A stretch of 64,000 nt of DNA. It comes from Peptostreptococcus sp. MV1. Lineage in GTDB: Bacteria; Bacillota; Clostridia; Peptostreptococcales; Peptostreptococcaceae. The DNA is taken from NCBI RefSeq assembly GCF_000758885.1, contig NZ_JRNB01000118.1, positions 44,798 through 108,797 on the forward strand, in the 5' to 3' direction. The notes beneath the pieces are model-generated. The model saw only the letters and a program-made list of their open reading frames with translations, was not told the DNA's origin and searched no databases. Made by a program: the position numbers and the translations under genes. This document shows, in pieces, positions 50,901 through 58,900 of the stretch (its first letter is position 1; every line of letters begins with the position of its first letter).

Positions 50901-51987
50901 CTTTCAAAACCTTAACTTCATCGTATTCTACAGGATCGTCAGGTTTTTTATTGCCTGGTTCATTGTTATCAGGTTTATTGTTGCCAGGTTTATTGTTGTC
51001 TGGCTTCTTTGAATCATTAGACTGAGCATCTTTTATAGTTTTCTCAATGTTTTTAGAAAGACTAGCTGAAATTGAATCTTCCCCACCTAGAAGGTATACA
51101 ACCTTTGCGTTTTTTTCTAAGTATTTAGATACACTACTATCTAGCATACCAGCTCTAGTCAATAAAACCGGTGCTTTTTTATTAAGCACTAAATTGATTG
51201 CAGATAAGGCATCTATATAGTTCATACCATTGGCCAATAGTACCTTATCACTATTCCCTTGATAGTACTTTTCTGCTATTTTAGTAGAGGTTTCGTACCT
51301 ATCTGCACCAGCAATCCTATCACCCTTCAATCCTTCTATATTCATAGAAGATGATCCACCTATTATAATATTCTTAGATGAATTACTATCTACTATAGAT
51401 TTTGAACCTTCTGGTAAATTTTTTCCGTTTGTCAATATTATTGATCTGTTTAGCTTAGCAGCTATTGCTCCTGCTGCCAACGCGTCTACAGTGTTACCAT
51501 TGACAATAATGTTTTCTAGCTTAGAATCCTTATTTAATTCTTCTGCTAATTTGATAGAAGTCTGATATCTATCTTTTCCACTTATTCTTTCAACTTTAAA
51601 ATTATTAGCCAGTTGATTTTCCAGTGACTTAGATATAGTTGCTTCCCCACCTACAAAAATGACTTTTTTTACATTTAGTCTTTTTAGTTCATCCATTACT
51701 ACATTTGGTAAACTATCCTTTTTTGTTAGTAATAATGGTGCTTTTAGCTTTGCAGCTATACCACCACTTGCCAAAGCATCCTGAACATTCTGACCTGATG
51801 CTAATATTGCTACATCAGAATTCTTGAATGATTTTCTGGATATATTAGCACAAGTCTCATACCTATTCGCTCCACCAATCCTTTCAACTGTTGAATCAGC
51901 TGAATCAGCCAGTGCAGCCTTTGGTAATACTGCCATACTGCTTGTTGCCAATGTTGTCGCAAGCAGCACACTTACTACTTTTTTCAT
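47947..51987 (-). CDS. CWB2-anchored cell-wall protein with FMN-binding domains
   Basis: 1346 residues starting at the ATG 51985-51987 behind AAGGGGG. Sec signal peptide (MKKVVSVLLATTLATSSMAVLPKAALA), three CWB2 repeats (about 33-330; VERIGGANRYET, VERISGKDRYQT, GDRIAGADRYET) for non-covalent wall binding, a PDNN/PGNN-rich linker (about 335-355), a first FMN_bind-like domain (about 362-515, with VTSATYTTAS) and a second (about 534-720, with ISGATYTATG). The last 600 residues are of unknown type and rich in Lys/Glu beta-strands. It probably places flavins at the wall surface as the outer end of the electron route encoded downstream. Confidence 0.87.
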   Translation of the reverse strand: MKKVVSVLLATTLATSSMAVLPKAALADSADSTVERIGGANRYETCANISRKSFKNSDVAILASGQNVQDALASGGIAAKLKAPLLLTKKDSLPNVVMDELKRLNVKKVIFVGGEATISKSLENQLANNFKVERISGKDRYQTSIKLAEELNKDSKLENIIVNGNTVDALAAGAIAAKLNRSIILTNGKNLPEGSKSIVDSNSSKNIIIGGSSSMNIEGLKGDRIAGADRYETSTKIAEKYYQGNSDKVLLANGMNYIDALSAINLVLNKKAPVLLTRAGMLDSSVSKYLEKNAKVVYLLGGEDSISASLSKNIEKTIKDAQSNDSKKPDNNKPGNNKPDNNEPGNKKPDDPVEYDEVKVLKDGKYEVEAEGFSKLAMSGKNNKLIATVEGGKIKDIKFEYNDTKSGTYKEFFGKNRDKLFEKLKDNNYFLDKDKADKLKELNTISDKLYKLVKENPDTDRINEEGIKKINDEHKVDIVTSATYTTASLYKGSHDLIKKINDAAEIKKVPRPKKKDKLNLLSKENFAKLDENKNYPDGVYYGDGFGFIGSKPIPLKVTVKDGKIEKVEFEKEEVLKVAPGDKYPGLPDDGQTFIQGYNGAINAAKSGQVNRLNYFLKSARDAENKVMKDVDKSTNVYTVEAFNKVLDDIFSKHVFGTHKLGIEKGHVEGSIPQTLRPRLNYLTRTYMNEDLDYRYKVDTISGATYTATGTIEAISNALKKADPSVAFANLTVPKKNDLQPNYKGGSEIDFNKIGFKAEMLKKGQTKPIEVPFKDFEKYGIKLCYVNHESGELVEIKGKLKLTKENLGYDTKKGLALRLVHEKTNTVKLIKSIQIFDNTKIQCTVKKVQVSEVGKNDWKDVNGFNNKLDQNQQLNFIQKLTMPEETSNSLIGKKIEFRLVTTREDNNKEKIFYLKSDSEIEWPTFDKTGSYGLFIKEADFTSGDEQYKLDQSGIKDFRFAFEGIKSEEFKDAVKEFENKGYRISEQTITLDKDYANENNMAVIEKLAKEQVNADFIKAAFPSAMKDEGKKLLASANVEVDNTEIANAIKNASKTSQVKIDVKLKFVDGSSYKFKLPIHFRLEKAKSALEDKFKEAIKTKNVQLLPKVPDSLKSGIPAYKNSLVGLSKNHNMLNSEGELDSEELQKFIKQTYGNAEDKLFVDKVQIDANEVKKIDLSEKGVHKITANVTLKGSGEEEFTGKFDIPFEVVPYQVVGFNEKFTNWSRVSKLEYEPEEKINIARDAGKSRGYWMNYSNAFDIKSGKWNAGAFNQIDINSLDDLKLFSVGVVKGEKDTYTEDEILDLSKPAKDILDADKPTKLYLYNFGKFKNNESTFKQKVLIGEFTLKKQ

Positions 51988-52057
51988 AAAGTACCCCCTT
52001 GAATTATTTATATACAAAGATAAAACCGCAGTTTTTTCTCTATATAGCCCCTCACTA

Positions 52058-52147
52058 CATATAGTCAAATATGACTATATGCTATCTGCATTCCTACCTT
52101 ATACAGATCCTTTCTAATCTAATATTACTACTATTTTCGTAATAGTA
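52058..52147. promoter_or_regulatory. Two perfect dyads in the leader of the wall-protein gene
   Basis: CATATAGTCA-AATA-TGACTATATG (52058-52081) and TACTATT-TTCGT-AATAGTA (52129-52147). The second lies just downstream of the predicted transcription start, where a repressor could act. The first lies about 80 bases into the roughly 170-base leader and could be an operator or an RNA hairpin. The dyads are visible; the proteins that bind them are unknown. Confidence 0.55.
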
Positions 52148-52166
52148 TAATCATTAACTGATATCA

Positions 52167-52195
52167 ATTATATCATGGTTTATATTCTATTTCAA
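52167..52195 (-). promoter_or_regulatory. Promoter of the CWB2-FMN wall-protein gene
   Basis: TTGAAA (52190-52195), 17-base spacer, TATAAT (52167-52172) on the minus strand. Transcription would begin near 52160, giving a leader of about 170 bases. Confidence 0.7.
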
Positions 52196-52312
52196 TAATG
52201 TTTTTAGCAATTTATCTCAAATATTATTTAAGTGTCTATATGTATAAATACATACTATTTTCAATTATTTTATACAAAATTACATTAAAATAGATATCAT
52301 TAGTTATAATCA

Positions 52313-52347
52313 AGAAAAAAGCAGTAAATATATTGTATTTACCGCTT
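52313..52347 (-). terminator. Terminator-like hairpin within the mobile-element scar
   Basis: Stem AAGCGGTAAATA / TATTTACTGCTT with one G-T pair, followed on the minus strand by TTTTTTC. No intact minus-strand gene precedes it. The replisome-organiser remnant is the nearest, so it may be left from that lost element. Confidence 0.7.
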
Positions 52348-52492
52348 CCTATTTTATGAATAGATTTATCCTATAATTATTTTTCTAAAAACCCACAATA
52401 TCTCATACTATTAAAAGAGCTTTTCCCCTTAAAAAAAATTTTAATTGATGTGAAGCCATATGGTGAATTATATGACATTCTTATACCTATTT

Positions 52493-52567
52493 TTAATAGG
52501 CTAGTTGCATTTCTAAAAATAAATCACTATAGACTATCTTTAGTGAAAACATTCTTTTATCTGGCAT
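52493..52567 (-). pseudogene. Remnant of a phage replisome-organiser gene (N-terminal 24 codons)
   Basis: The frame MPDKRMFSLKIVYSDLFLEM (then QLAY and a stop) resembles the conserved start of phage replication/replisome-organiser proteins, which typically read like MADRRMFxKxIxDSDxFLDMP. A ribosome-site-like GAAAGGAAC precedes the ATG. Nothing in the following 150 bp continues the similarity in any frame that I could follow. I read it as a decayed fragment left by a prophage or integrated element. The match is short, so the identification is tentative. Confidence 0.45.
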
Positions 52568-52587
52568 TTTTTCGTTCCTTTCATCAA

Positions 52588-52628
52588 TAAAAAAGAGAAG
52601 CGTCAGCATTTCTGCCTTTACTTCTCTA
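52588..52628 (-). terminator. Terminator downstream of the toxin remnant
   Basis: AGAGAAG / CTTCTCT outer stem with a partly paired interior (CAG / CTG), followed on the minus strand by TTTTTTATT. It lies about 50 bases after the stop of the RelE-like remnant and probably ended that transcript. Confidence 0.8.
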
Positions 52629-52674
52629 ATACATATTATTGAATTTTCCAAACATCGTCTGGAATTTTAAATCC

Positions 52675-52800
52675 TTATTCAAAAGTTATATTTTCTTTTA
52701 ACTGATTTTCAATATCTCTTTTACCATAGATAATATGATATATTTTTACAAGTTTCTTTTCTTCATCAGGTATATATAATACTAAATAATTTAAATACAT
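52675..52800 (-). pseudogene. Remnant of a RelE/ParE-type toxin gene (C-terminal part)
   Basis: Reading from 52800, the frame MYLNYLVLYIPDEEKKLVKI...YHIIYGKRDIENQL and then a stop matches the last 40 residues of RelE/ParE-family toxins: the NYLV(F/L)Y strand, then a Val/Ile-rich strand ending in IYGKRDxENQL. The N-terminal half (about 60 residues) is missing; upstream the frame meets a stop after five codons, and no antitoxin gene is adjacent. It is therefore a broken toxin-antitoxin module. Just upstream, a ten-codon frame (MRKENRKAV) with a TATAGGAG site may be a further piece of it. Confidence 0.6.
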
Positions 52801-52929
52801 ACGGTATACAATATACTATTATTGTCCCTAATATACATACCACTAAAATTTAAACTGCTTTCCTGTTTTCTTTTCTCATTAATTCTCCTATACATAATCT
52901 AGTCATTAGTATTACATGTAAGTATATTA

Positions 52930-54210
52930 TTAAATTTCATCAAGAGCTTGCTCTATATCTTCTATAATATCTTCTACGTATTCTATTCCAACAGACATTC
53001 TTATCAAGTCAGGGCTAACTCCAGCTGCCAACAATTCAGAATCGTTCATTTGTCTGTGAGTTGTAGATGCTGGATGGAGTACGCAAGTTCTAGTATCAGC
53101 TACATGAGTAACTATGGCTGCTAGTTTTAATGAATCCATAAACTTAATTGCAGCTTGTCTGCCGCCCTTAACTCCAAATGATATAACTCCTGAAGAACCA
53201 TTTGGCAGGTACTTTTGAGCAAGATTATACTGGTCGTCCTTTTCCAGCCCAGAGAAAGATACCCAAGAAATTTTGTCGTTTACCTCTAAAAATCTAGCTA
53301 TTTTTAAGGCATTCTCGAAATGTCTTTCCATTCTCAGATGAAGAGTTTCCAATCCAATACCAAGATAGAATGAGTTTTGAGGTGATGGGATTGAACCCAG
53401 GTCTCTCATTAAGGTAGTTGTCATCTTGGTAATATATGCAGCTTTGCCAAAACTTTCGGTATAAACAGTTCCATGGTAAGTTGGATCTGGGCTAGTAAGT
53501 CCTGGATATTTAGACTTGTAGTCTTCCCAGTTGAAGTTGCCTGAGTCTACAACTACTCCACCTACTGAATTTGCTGATCCATTCATGTATTTAGTTGTTG
53601 AATGTGTAACAATATCTGCTCCCCACTCAAATGGTCTACAAAAGATTGGAGTTGGGAATGTGTTGTCCACTATTAGGGGCACACCATGTTCATGTGCGGC
53701 TGTGGCGAATTTTTCAATATCTAATACCTTTAAAGAAGGGTTAGAAAGTGTCTCACCGAATACTAGCTTAGTATTTTCCTTAAATTTAGTACGAAGTTCC
53801 TCTAATGATATATCTGGTTCAACAAAGGTAGCCTCTATACCGAGATTTTTCATTGTATTGGCAATTAGGTTGTAAGTCCCTCCATAAATGGCAGATGAAG
53901 AAATTACATGGTCTCCAGCCTTTACTATATTTAAAATAGCGTAGAAGTTGGCCGCCTGTCCAGATGAAGTCAGGATACCTGCCACACCACCTTCTAACTG
54001 TGTTATCTTATTTGCAACGGCATCGTTAGTTGGATTGGCAAGCCTAGTGTAAAAATAGCCACTTTCCTTTAAATCAAATAAATCTCCCATGTTTTGAGAA
54101 GTCTCATACTTAAATGTAGTTGATTGTACAATTGGAACTACTCTAGACTCTCCATTTTTAGGTGAATATCCACCCTGTACGCAAATTGTGTTTGTATTGT
54201 ATTTTGTCAT
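52930..54210 (-). CDS. metY: O-acetylhomoserine sulfhydrylase (MetY)
   Basis: PLP enzyme that makes homocysteine from O-acetylhomoserine and sulphide; members can also make methionine with methanethiol. 426 residues from the ATG at 54208-54210 behind AAGGAGG. Cys/Met-metabolism PLP family motifs: YFYTRLANPTNDAVANKITQLEGG, SSGQAANFYAILNI, IVDNTFPTPIFCRPFEWGADIVTHSTTKYMNG with the PLP lysine in STTKY, and HPASTTHRQM. Downstream of a BrnQ-family carrier by ten bases and under the same T-box leader, whose specifier reads AUG. That fits control by methionine supply. Confidence 0.94.
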   Translation of the reverse strand: MTKYNTNTICVQGGYSPKNGESRVVPIVQSTTFKYETSQNMGDLFDLKESGYFYTRLANPTNDAVANKITQLEGGVAGILTSSGQAANFYAILNIVKAGDHVISSSAIYGGTYNLIANTMKNLGIEATFVEPDISLEELRTKFKENTKLVFGETLSNPSLKVLDIEKFATAAHEHGVPLIVDNTFPTPIFCRPFEWGADIVTHSTTKYMNGSANSVGGVVVDSGNFNWEDYKSKYPGLTSPDPTYHGTVYTESFGKAAYITKMTTTLMRDLGSIPSPQNSFYLGIGLETLHLRMERHFENALKIARFLEVNDKISWVSFSGLEKDDQYNLAQKYLPNGSSGVISFGVKGGRQAAIKFMDSLKLAAIVTHVADTRTCVLHPASTTHRQMNDSELLAAGVSPDLIRMSVGIEYVEDIIEDIEQALDEI

Positions 54211-54220
54211 AATATCCTCC

Positions 54221-55516
54221 TTATATTCCATATTCAAATTGTGTTAATTTCTCTTTACCTACTACGCTACCAACTAATATTCCGAGTGTTGCAGGCAACA
54301 GCCAAGCAAAACCATAAGAGCTTAAAGGTAGTATATCTATAAAGGCTCTTATAAAGCTAATATTTACTACTGATAAAATTGCTTCCATCACACTAACTAG
54401 GATTGTAAATAGCAGTGCATACCTAAAACTTTCTTTATTACTTATATATTTTCTAAGCAGCCCCAAAATCATTAGTACAATTACGCTAGGGTATATTGCT
54501 AAGTATATTGGTGTAGCAAAATAAACTATTTTTTCAACTCCCATTATAGCAATGCTTCCACTTAATATTGAAAAGAAAATAACTGCATGTTTGTGATTTA
54601 TTTTTTCACCTGAAATCTTGTGAAAAAAGTTTGCTATAGATGTAATTTGACCTATAGCAGTTGTAATACAAGCTAGAACAACAGCTATTGAAAATATAGA
54701 AAAGCCTTGAACACCAAGTATTTTCTTGGCTATAGTCACTAATAAAACACTTCTATCTATATTCTTAGGTAAGTGTGAACTCATACTAGAGCCTAAATAT
54801 ATCAGGCCTACATAAATTACTGCAAGTAGTACAATCGCAATCAAGCCACAGTAGGCAACCACCTTATTTCTCTTGTCACTATCCCTATATCCCCTCCTAA
54901 TTATATCGCTTATAAACACTGTTCCTATTAAATAGCTAACCAATAAGTCTCCTGTTTGATATCCTTCCAAAAATGAACTTGTAAAAATACCAGACTTTTG
55001 TGGTATATCAGCAATTCCAATTGGCGTAAAAATTCCCTTTATTATTATTCCAAGCAGGATTATTACTAGGATTGGAGTTAAAAATTTTCCAACTTTATTT
55101 ATCATTGTATTTACATCTAATGAGAAATATATTACTATCAAAAAATATACTAATATAAATACTTCAATCGGAACTTTTGGTAATATTGACTTAAGTCCTA
55201 GCTCGTATGCCACTGCTCCTGTCCTAGGAACTGAAATATGAGCTGCAAACAACATTATTACTAACAACAAACCTTTTGAAAAATTCCTATGTATGTCACT
55301 TGTCATAGATTCAAGAGAACCTCCATTTTTTGATATTACATATAGGGCAAGAACCGGCATCAATACAGCAGAAATTATAAAACCAACTGATGACGAGGTC
55401 CATTGACTTCCAGCTATAAATCCAAGCAGGGGTGGAAATATCAAGTTTCCAGCTCCAAAATATGATCCAAATAATGCTAGACCAACTACTAAAATATCTT
55501 TTTTCTTTTCCTTCAT
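54221..55516 (-). CDS. brnQ: BrnQ-family amino acid carrier, probable methionine/branched-chain uptake
   Basis: Cation-coupled membrane carrier of 431 residues with about twelve helices, beginning with the family signature LVVGLALFGSYFGAGNLIFPPLLG. The frame opens at 55570, but the ATG at 55514-55516 follows TAAGGAG at good spacing. BrnQ proteins import Leu, Ile and Val, and some relatives also methionine. Here the gene shares a leader with metY, and that leader looks like a methionine T-box, so methionine may be a physiological substrate. This specificity is inferred from regulation only. Confidence 0.88.
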   Translation of the reverse strand: MKEKKKDILVVGLALFGSYFGAGNLIFPPLLGFIAGSQWTSSSVGFIISAVLMPVLALYVISKNGGSLESMTSDIHRNFSKGLLLVIMLFAAHISVPRTGAVAYELGLKSILPKVPIEVFILVYFLIVIYFSLDVNTMINKVGKFLTPILVIILLGIIIKGIFTPIGIADIPQKSGIFTSSFLEGYQTGDLLVSYLIGTVFISDIIRRGYRDSDKRNKVVAYCGLIAIVLLAVIYVGLIYLGSSMSSHLPKNIDRSVLLVTIAKKILGVQGFSIFSIAVVLACITTAIGQITSIANFFHKISGEKINHKHAVIFFSILSGSIAIMGVEKIVYFATPIYLAIYPSVIVLMILGLLRKYISNKESFRYALLFTILVSVMEAILSVVNISFIRAFIDILPLSSYGFAWLLPATLGILVGSVVGKEKLTQFEYGI

Positions 55517-55896
55517 TTCAATTTTCTCCTTAATTATACTTTGTATTGATGGAGATAATGAGAATCTCATTTTTTAAGTATTCGGTTGCGCACCCCGAAC
55601 AGCGAGTATTTCGATAAATTTCGAAATAAAAAAGCCCTCGTCCTATAAAGGACGAGAGCATTACTCACGTGTTACCACCTTAATTCATCTTGCTATCACT
55701 AGCAAGACCTTATCGAGTACCATCATACTCACAGTGCTATAACAGGCACACCTGTCGCAGCCTAAATCTAAAGATCTCGGTGCGAAGACTCCAAGGCCAT
55801 GTTCAAAAGCATCTCTCCCATTTCTCTCACCAAACGAAATGTCTCTGTAAGGATTGAACGTCTTTTTACTCTCCTCTTCAACGTCTATTTATTATA
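55517..55896 (-). promoter_or_regulatory. T-box riboswitch of brnQ-metY, probable methionine specifier
   Basis: T-box sequence AAGGTGGTAACACG (core TGGTAACACG at 55667-55676), a terminator just after it, and a stem I region with GGAGAGTA. In the specifier region GAAC-ATG-GCCTTGGAG the codon ATG (55798-55800) occupies the place held by ACT in the thrS leader. TGGT would pair with a tRNA whose discriminator base is A, as in tRNA-Met. GCC (Ala) is adjacent but out of register with the thrS alignment. Confidence 0.9.
55626..55658 (-). terminator. Regulated terminator of the brnQ-metY T-box
   Basis: Ten-base stem GCTCTCGTCC / GGACGAGGGC with a six-base loop, followed on the minus strand by a run of Ts. 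Confidence 0.9.
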
Positions 55897-55902
55897 ATAG
55901 GG

Positions 55903-55931
55903 AGTATACCCTAATTTGAAAATCATGTCAA
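55903..55931 (-). promoter_or_regulatory. Promoter of the brnQ-metY T-box leader
   Basis: TTGACA (55926-55931), 17-base spacer, TATACT (55903-55908) on the minus strand. Both boxes are near consensus. A TATAAT just downstream (55892-55897) lacks a good -35. Confidence 0.75.
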
Positions 55932-55973
55932 CATATTTTTTACAAACATCACAATATTTTTAACTTTTTTAGC

Positions 55974-58900
55974 TTACTTGAGTTTATTAACTACATTTTC
56001 ACTAACTGTACTTGTTCCACCTAGAACTGTTAGCTTTTTACCTGAAGTTATATCCTTAACTTCATTTATCACACTATCATTTCCTACTAGTAATATAGGT
56101 GACTTAGCCTTTGCTGTTACTGCTCCTGCTGCTAGGGCATCTACTGCCTTGTATCCATTTGTTACAAATACATGGTTTGCATTTGGATATGCTTGCTTAG
56201 CTATCTTGGCAGCTGTTTCAAATCTTGTTGCTCCAGCTATTCTTGTCTTGTTGTTGACGTTTATCTGACCCATTACTCTATCAGATATTGTTGCCTGACC
56301 ACCAACTACTATTACCTGGCTTGGCTTCCAAGAATTTATCTTAGCCCTTGCATTTGAGTCTAGTTCATTGGCCTTTGTCATCATTACTGGTATTTGTGAC
56401 TTTGTTGCCAAACTTGATACTGTTAGGGCATCTGCCTCTTTATTGTTTACTCCTGTGATTAGGATTAACTTATCTGAGCCTGTCATGTCCTTTACATTCT
56501 GAGCTAGGATAGCTGATGTTTCATACCTATTAGCTCCTGCTATTCTCTTTATGCTTAGTCCCATAGCCTTTAGGTCGTTTTCTGCCTTAACGCTTATTGA
56601 TGCGCTTCCTCCAACTATTACCACATTCTTGGCACCTAATCTTAGAATTTCTGCTTTCACACTTGCTGGTACATCACTAAATGTAGATAGCAGGATTGGA
56701 GCCTTCTTAGCATCTGCATATGATGCTGATACTAGAGCATCTACGTTGTTCTTTCCACTTGCTAGAACTACCGTATCTGCCTTATCGAAGTACTCCTGGC
56801 TAATCTTTGTAGATGTTTCATATCTGTCAGCACCTGCTAATCTGCCACCAGTAGTTAAAGTTTTATCCACTACACCATCCTTATATTCTTTGGCTAATGA
56901 CCAGTCGAATAAGAACTTGGCATTCTGTTTTCCACTACCTTTTACAATTTTTTCATAAGTCTCAGCCTTATTCTTCATTGAATCCATTGCATCTACAGAA
57001 ACCTCTGCAAATATTTCTCTATCCTTACTATTCCTAGTGAATGAGAACCTAGACGGAAATTCTCTCATCTTACCAGTCAAATCCTTATCCATCTTAGTTT
57101 TTTCTACAGTGGCTGGTGTTTTAGATGAACCTAGGCCATTTTCGTATATCTTAAGATCCCAAAGATGTCCATACATACCAAAGAATGGCATGCCATTAAA
57201 GTCTACATAGTATTTATATTTACCGTCTTTTTCACTTACAATAGCTGTCTTAACAATCGCTCCATTACCCATAGATTCTTTAGCATCTGTTGCATGCCAC
57301 AAGACTACAGGAACTGAATACAACTTGGCACCCTTCTTTACTTCCTTATCAGCTATTTCCTTGTCTAGTTTCTTAATATCCAAGGTATCCTTTGATGTCT
57401 GTGCAGTTTTAAGAGTATCTGTTTCTTTTTTAACATTATCCATAGCAAACATTATTATGTCGTTTGCAGATTGGAAAGAACTCTTCTTATCAGAATTATA
57501 AATATTTCTAGCATTTTCAAGAGCTTTTTCTAGTATTTCTTTGCTTCTTCCCTCTACTAGACCTGACTTTAGCATCTTTTCTGCCATATTAATGCTATTC
57601 TTTAACAGGGCCTTCTTGCTAACACTATCTTCATTCTTGTCATTATTGTCGGTTTTATTGCCTTCTTCCTTGCCTATTAGCGATTCCTTAGGTGCATTTG
57701 ACCAATCTATTCTCAATATAGCTGGCTGAGATGCATCCTTATTTGCATTTCCTGTTTCCTTGGCTATCGCATCCATAGCGTCAACCCATACTCTAACGGC
57801 AATTTCTTTTTCACCTCTTTTTGGTCTGGTAAATGAAACCTTTCCTGGAAATTCATTTCCTGCATCTTTATATTTTGAAACTATAGTTGCAGGCACATAA
57901 TCGTTACCTGTAGCTTCGTCTACAGTATCATATACACCCATTCTCTGTAAATGACCTATTCTCTTCTTACCTGCAAGTACATACTCCATAGAATGGAAAC
58001 TTAGAGTAAGTTTTACACCCTTGCTAGTTTCCTCAACTTCAACCCTTTTATCCATGGCATCAGCTCCCATTGAGTTTTCAGAACGATTGTCATACTTCAT
58101 TAAGTTTACTGGTAAAGTATATTTTAATACCTTTTTAGTATTATCATTTTCATGAGAACCACTTCCTGGATTTGTATTGGCATCTACTGTTGCAGTTACT
58201 TCCTTGTTTACCTCATAATTCTTAACCCACTCACCAACTACTAGTGTATATAACTGCTGTGTTAACCTATAGCGATTGCCATTTTCCATCCTCTTATCAT
58301 TGGCAGTTTCAAGAGCTCCATCCAACTTATTTAAATCTTCTTTTTCAAATATAGTCTTAGTAGATCCATCATCGTATACTCTCTCAATTCTAGTAACTAC
58401 CTTGAAGTCTCTAGCCTTTCTCAATTTACTTGCTATATCCTCATATTCTCCACCGTTCTTTTTTAACAGCTTGTCGGCATATGTCTTGTATTCACTCATC
58501 TTGAATACAGGCTTGTTTTCATATGTAACAGCTTCGTTCCAATTTAATAGGTCAAGAATATTCATATCTTTCTTATTGCTAAATTCCACCTTACCATTTT
58601 TAGCAGTGATATTGTAGTCAATCGAACTTCTTTGAGCATAATATCCACCCTGATTGTTCTTACTAACCTTTAAGGCCTTATAAGAATCAGGTATTTCTGC
58701 AGGAAGCATGTTCGCCGCCACATCTAATGAGGCAAACTTAACATCTTCAAGACTAGGAAGTGATGTTAAATTATTATGTATCAAGTCTATTTTTAGACCT
58801 TCTCTCTTGGCTAGATTTTTCCAAGTATCTTCACTAATCTTTGATATATTATTGAACTTTAGGTCTAAATGTTTTAGCCTAGCAAATTCACCAACATAGT

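Noticed and set aside
52359..52590. Plus-strand open frame of about 77 codons (contains PYGELYDILIPIFNRLV)
   Set aside because: It has no start codon with a ribosome site, and it lies antisense to the replisome-organiser remnant. I take it as chance in AT-rich DNA.
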